NCBI GenBank assembly: GCA_050257395.1
Contig: JBLMWU010000153.1
Location: 1-22,844 of the forward strand
Direction of reading: 5' to 3'
From: JAIRTY01 sp050257395
Lineage (GTDB): Bacteria > Actinomycetota > Actinomycetes > Streptosporangiales > Streptosporangiaceae
Length of the DNA stretch: 22,844 bases
Each line of letters opens with the position of its first letter. The first letter of the stretch is position 1. Below the pieces are notes generated by a model. That model was not told where the DNA came from and ran no database searches. It saw nothing but the letters and a program-made list of their open reading frames with translations. Shown here one piece after another: positions 20,476-22,844 of this stretch. The translations under genes and the position numbers were made by a program.

Positions 20476-22200
20476 CTACCCCATCAGGCTGTCCAGGAAC
20501 GGGGTGCTGAACACCCCGTAGGGGTCGTAGCCCTTGAGGATCGACACCGCGGCGCTCCAGCCGTCGGCGCTGGCCTGGCCTGCGCTGACGGTGACCGGGA
20601 TGGTGCCGCCCAGGACGGCGGGGTCGGTCCACGGCCCGGCCGCGGTGCATGCCCACGCCTTCGACCACTCCGGCCGTACGGTGGCGTAGCTGCCGCTGTA
20701 GTGGCTCCAGATCCAGCTCTCCATGTCCGCGTAGAACTGCGAGAACCCCGGCGTCACCGGCAGCGTGCCCATGTCCAGCCAGACCGCGGTGTCCCACTCC
20801 GGGTGGTCGGGCCGGGGCCGGACCGAGGAGAGGATCGGCTGCTGGGCGCCGCTCACCCCGACCTCGCCGGGCTGGTCCAGCCCGGTTACCCGGATCTCGA
20901 TCGGGCCGTTCATCGGGTACTGACCGAGGCTCTGGTAGTGGCTGAGGCGGCTGCTGTACTGGGCGTAGAAGTCGCTCACCACCTGCTGCATGCTGGCACG
21001 CGAGGTGATGACGGCGTAGCCGGCCTCCACGATCCGGGCGGTGTCCGGCTTGACGTACAGCAAGGTGTTCCGGGACTGGCCCCAGATGTCCCAGACCCCG
21101 TCGAACACCAGCCCGGTGTCCACCAGCGCCAGCGCGGCCGCCTCGAACGCGGGCGTGCCGCTGGTGTCACCGGCGGCGACCTGGCCGAAGAAGGTGTTCT
21201 CCGACGAGGTGATCCCGTAGCTGAAGGGATAGTTGTAAGGGTTGTTGACCTGGACCGACAGCAGCGGCTTGGACGGCGCGATGGTCCAGATCTTGAGCCA
21301 GGGATTGGCGGTGAACGGGAACCAGATGGCCTCGATCCGCCCGCTGCCGGCCACATAGCTGGCGAACGAGTGCGATCCGGCGCTGGCGGGCGGGGCGAAC
21401 ACGTCGCCCACCGCCTGGTTCACCCAGCTCTGGCAGCGCAGGTTCTGGTTCTGCGCGGTCTGCAGAGTGACCTCGGTGACGAACGCCCGCCCGAGGTGCG
21501 CCAGGAAGGGGCGGATGTCCGGGTCGGTGCGCTGGAACGTCCTGAGCACGTACTGGCTCCGGCCGGCGTCCCACACCACCGCGGTCAGCGACAGGATCAG
21601 GTTGGACAGCGAGCCGTAGCTCTGCCCGGCCAGCCGGGTCTCGCCGGTCGCGGGGATCGCGCTGCCGTGCGCGTTGATCGCCAGCATGCCGCCGACCGTG
21701 ATGTCGCCGGGCGCGGGCATCGCGCAGAGGCCGCGCCCGGCGCCGGCCAGCGCGCTGGTCAGGGCGTCCATGGTGGTCCCGGTCTGCACCGTCACCGAGC
21801 CGGCGCTGACCGAGACCGAGGTCAGGTGCTGGGTGGTGTCCACCAGCACGTAGCCGGCCCCGCTGCTGCCGGCCGGAAGCAGGATGGGTGACCAGTTGTG
21901 GCTCATGCCCTTGGCGCGCAGCCGGTAGCCGTTCGCCTGCGCCCAGTTGGCGAGCGTGACCACGTCCGCAGGGCTGGCCGGGGCGCAGGTCCACGCGCTG
22001 CTGATGGAGATCATGCCGGCCCAGTTGGTGTAGCCCTGCTGGTACAGCGGGATCCCGGCGGGGAAGTTGGGCGGAGCGGCGGTCGCGGCCTGCGCCCTGG
22101 TGACCCGGAAGGCCGGGACCCAGGCCAGTGCGCCGGCAGCGGCGGCACTGGCCAGGAAGCTGCGTCTCGATGGCGGGCCGGAGTCGTGGCGAGACGTCAT
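20476..22200 (-). CDS. Tat-exported type II cholesterol oxidase (VAO/PCMH flavoprotein)
   Basis: The 574-aa product begins with a twin-arginine signal (S-R-R-S-F-L at 11-16, then an alanine-rich core and cleavage near A-Q-A-A, about 36-39). The mature part has a PCMH-type FAD-binding domain, with K-G-M-S-H-N-W-S-P near 95; that histidine is placed like the covalent FAD-linking histidine of Brevibacterium type II cholesterol oxidase. A substrate-binding domain follows; P-I-E-I-R-V-T-G preserves a Glu-x-Arg pair resembling the known active-site pair, and the C-terminus reads G-Y-D-P-Y-G-V-F-S-T-P. It would oxidise and isomerise cholesterol to cholest-4-en-3-one outside the membrane. Another sterol or alcohol oxidase of this family remains possible. 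Confidence 0.88.
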   Translation of the reverse strand: MTSRHDSGPPSRRSFLASAAAAGALAWVPAFRVTRAQAATAAPPNFPAGIPLYQQGYTNWAGMISISSAWTCAPASPADVVTLANWAQANGYRLRAKGMSHNWSPILLPAGSSGAGYVLVDTTQHLTSVSVSAGSVTVQTGTTMDALTSALAGAGRGLCAMPAPGDITVGGMLAINAHGSAIPATGETRLAGQSYGSLSNLILSLTAVVWDAGRSQYVLRTFQRTDPDIRPFLAHLGRAFVTEVTLQTAQNQNLRCQSWVNQAVGDVFAPPASAGSHSFASYVAGSGRIEAIWFPFTANPWLKIWTIAPSKPLLSVQVNNPYNYPFSYGITSSENTFFGQVAAGDTSGTPAFEAAALALVDTGLVFDGVWDIWGQSRNTLLYVKPDTARIVEAGYAVITSRASMQQVVSDFYAQYSSRLSHYQSLGQYPMNGPIEIRVTGLDQPGEVGVSGAQQPILSSVRPRPDHPEWDTAVWLDMGTLPVTPGFSQFYADMESWIWSHYSGSYATVRPEWSKAWACTAAGPWTDPAVLGGTIPVTVSAGQASADGWSAAVSILKGYDPYGVFSTPFLDSLMG

Positions 22201-22234
22201 CGGCTCTCCTCAGGCTGGCTCCCAGGCCCATCAG

Positions 22235-22250
22235 CCAAGCATGCGCTTGG
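22235..22250. promoter_or_regulatory. Inverted repeat in the leader of the cholesterol oxidase gene
   Basis: CCAAGC-ATGC-GCTTGG has perfect 6-bp arms and lies 35 bp upstream of the oxidase ATG, downstream of its predicted promoter. It could be a leader hairpin or an operator. It is not a KstR2 box, which needs CAAG and CTTG two bases apart. Confidence 0.5.
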
Positions 22251-22272
22251 TAGGTTTGGGAGCATTTGCCCC

Positions 22273-22302
22273 ACCGTAGAATTGGCCGGGATCCCCGGCA
22301 AT
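22273..22302 (-). promoter_or_regulatory. Predicted promoter of the cholesterol oxidase gene with embedded palindrome
   Basis: On the minus strand TTGCCG (22301-22296) and TACGGT (22278-22273) are 17 bp apart, a good actinobacterial housekeeping-type match. The spacer lies in an imperfect 22-bp inverted repeat (22281-22302, 9 of 11 pairs). The KstR box lies immediately upstream of the -35 element. Confidence 0.5.
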
Positions 22303-22304
22303 AA

Positions 22305-22318
22305 TGCAACAGGTTCTA
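22305..22318. promoter_or_regulatory. KstR box between the cholesterol oxidase and methyltransferase genes
   Basis: TGCAACAGGTTCTA fits TNNAACNNGTTNNA at every fixed base. It lies 104 bp upstream of the oxidase start and 126 bp upstream of the methyltransferase start, so it could control either or both. One half-site (GTTCTA) equals that of the 4612-4633 operator; the other half is weaker. Confidence 0.75.
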
Positions 22319-22444
22319 GTTTTGTCGACGAATGGCAACACGAGCCAGCGCCCCGCCGTGCCCGGTGGCAGCCTCGCGGCGGTGGACACAGCAGGCCCGC
22401 GAGGGCGATACTGCAACGCGTTCCAGCCCGGACAGGAGTGAGGC

Positions 22445-22844
22445 GTGGCCCCGCAGGCAGCAACCGATGGCAGTCCCCTGTTCCGCGCTGACCTCGCCCG
22501 GTCCGCGCGGCTGCTGCGGGCGTTCCGCACTGAGCAGGCGGACCCCTGCGGCTACTACACCGGGCTGGCCGCGGACACCGTCCGCCAGCTCGCCCAGTAC
22601 ACGGAGCTGCGGGAGCGGGTCGTGCTCGATGTCGGCGGCGGGCCGGGTTTCTTCGTGCGGGAGCTGCGGGCCGCCGGGGCGCGGGCGTTCTGCGTCGACA
22701 CCGACTGCGGGGAGCTGGCCGCGCACGGCAGGCCCGAGCGCGGCAGTACCCAGGGCAGCGCGCTGCGGCTGCCGGTGGCCACCGGCTCGGTGGACGTGAG
22801 CTTCTCCGCGAACGTCCTCGAGCACGTCCCGGACTGGCGGCTCA
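22445..22844 (+). CDS. Class I SAM-dependent methyltransferase, Rv0224c-like (partial, cut by window edge)
   Basis: From the GTG at 22445 (AGGAG six bases upstream) the frame stays open for 133 codons to the window end. The N-terminal helix region ends in D-P-C-G-Y-Y-T-G-L-A-A-D-T. The SAM-binding motif I is V-V-L-D-V-G-G-G-P-G-F-F, followed by an acidic motif II residue in C-V-D-T-D, then L-R-L-P-V-A-T-G-S-V-D-V and N-V-L-E-H-V-P. This layout resembles M. tuberculosis Rv0224c, a methyltransferase whose substrate I do not know. The 3' half is outside the window. It diverges from the cholesterol oxidase gene across a KstR box. Confidence 0.85.
   Translation, partial: MAPQAATDGSPLFRADLARSARLLRAFRTEQADPCGYYTGLAADTVRQLAQYTELRERVVLDVGGGPGFFVRELRAAGARAFCVDTDCGELAAHGRPERGSTQGSALRLPVATGSVDVSFSANVLEHVPDWRL

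Noticed and set aside
22235..22250. CCAAGC-ATGC-GCTTGG as a KstR2 operator
   Set aside because: The KstR2 motif needs CAAG and CTTG separated by two bases; here six bases separate them.

Overview
This window comes from a high-GC (roughly 70-75%) actinobacterium. Coding genes use almost only G/C-ending codons, GTG starts are common, and genes pack into overlapping operons. Most of the window is a compact steroid (cholesterol-type) degradation locus under a KstR-like repressor. No sequence search could be run, so names rest on motifs, lengths, gene order and remembered family sequences. Relationship to the Mycobacterium tuberculosis genes is strong for most steroid genes.

Layout. Positions 1-63 hold the start of a leftward, probably MFS-type, transporter gene, cut by the window edge. 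Positions 200-999 hold a RidA-like protein and a DUF5655-like protein, both rightward. Positions 1018-4575 hold a leftward operon hsaA-hsaD-hsaC-hsaB, which opens and cleaves steroid ring A and the A/B product; the order matches M. tuberculosis. A 22-bp perfect palindrome at 4612-4633, matching the KstR box, separates it from the rightward set kshA, an unknown 92-aa cysteine-containing protein, kshB and kstD (4730-8926), which attack the nucleus (9alpha-hydroxylation and delta1-dehydrogenation).

Positions 8997-12403 interrupt the steroid genes. They hold a beta-lactamase-fold serine hydrolase, a NYN-LOTUS RNA-associated protein, the 3' remnant of an XRE-type regulator gene, and a divergent TetR/GlcG pair with visibly different codon use. 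The remnant stops exactly where the TetR gene ends, which suggests the TetR-GlcG pair arrived by insertion.

Positions 12404-19695 form a leftward side-chain operon. Read in the direction of transcription it is a two-domain FadE34-type acyl-CoA dehydrogenase, ChsE1, ChsE2, a fused ChsH2-ChsH1 hydratase, and the Ltp2 aldolase. This parallels the mycobacterial igr operon, without cyp125. A second KstR box (19747-19760) lies between it and the divergent kstR gene (19855-20472), so kstR probably regulates itself and the operon. A Tat-exported type II (VAO-family) cholesterol oxidase follows (20476-22200). A third KstR box (22305-22318) lies between it and a rightward SAM-dependent methyltransferase cut by the right edge.

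Together the genes suggest this flow: an exported oxidase makes the 3-oxo-4-ene steroid; acyl-CoA dehydrogenases, hydratase and aldolase shorten the side chain; KstD and KshAB open ring B; HsaAB hydroxylates, HsaC cleaves and HsaD hydrolyses the aromatic ring A product. Steroid uptake (mce4), the C26 hydroxylase, HsaEFG and the C/D-ring (kstR2) genes are not in the window. No tRNA, rRNA, CRISPR array or insertion sequence was seen, and no gene-free stretch exceeds 300 bases.
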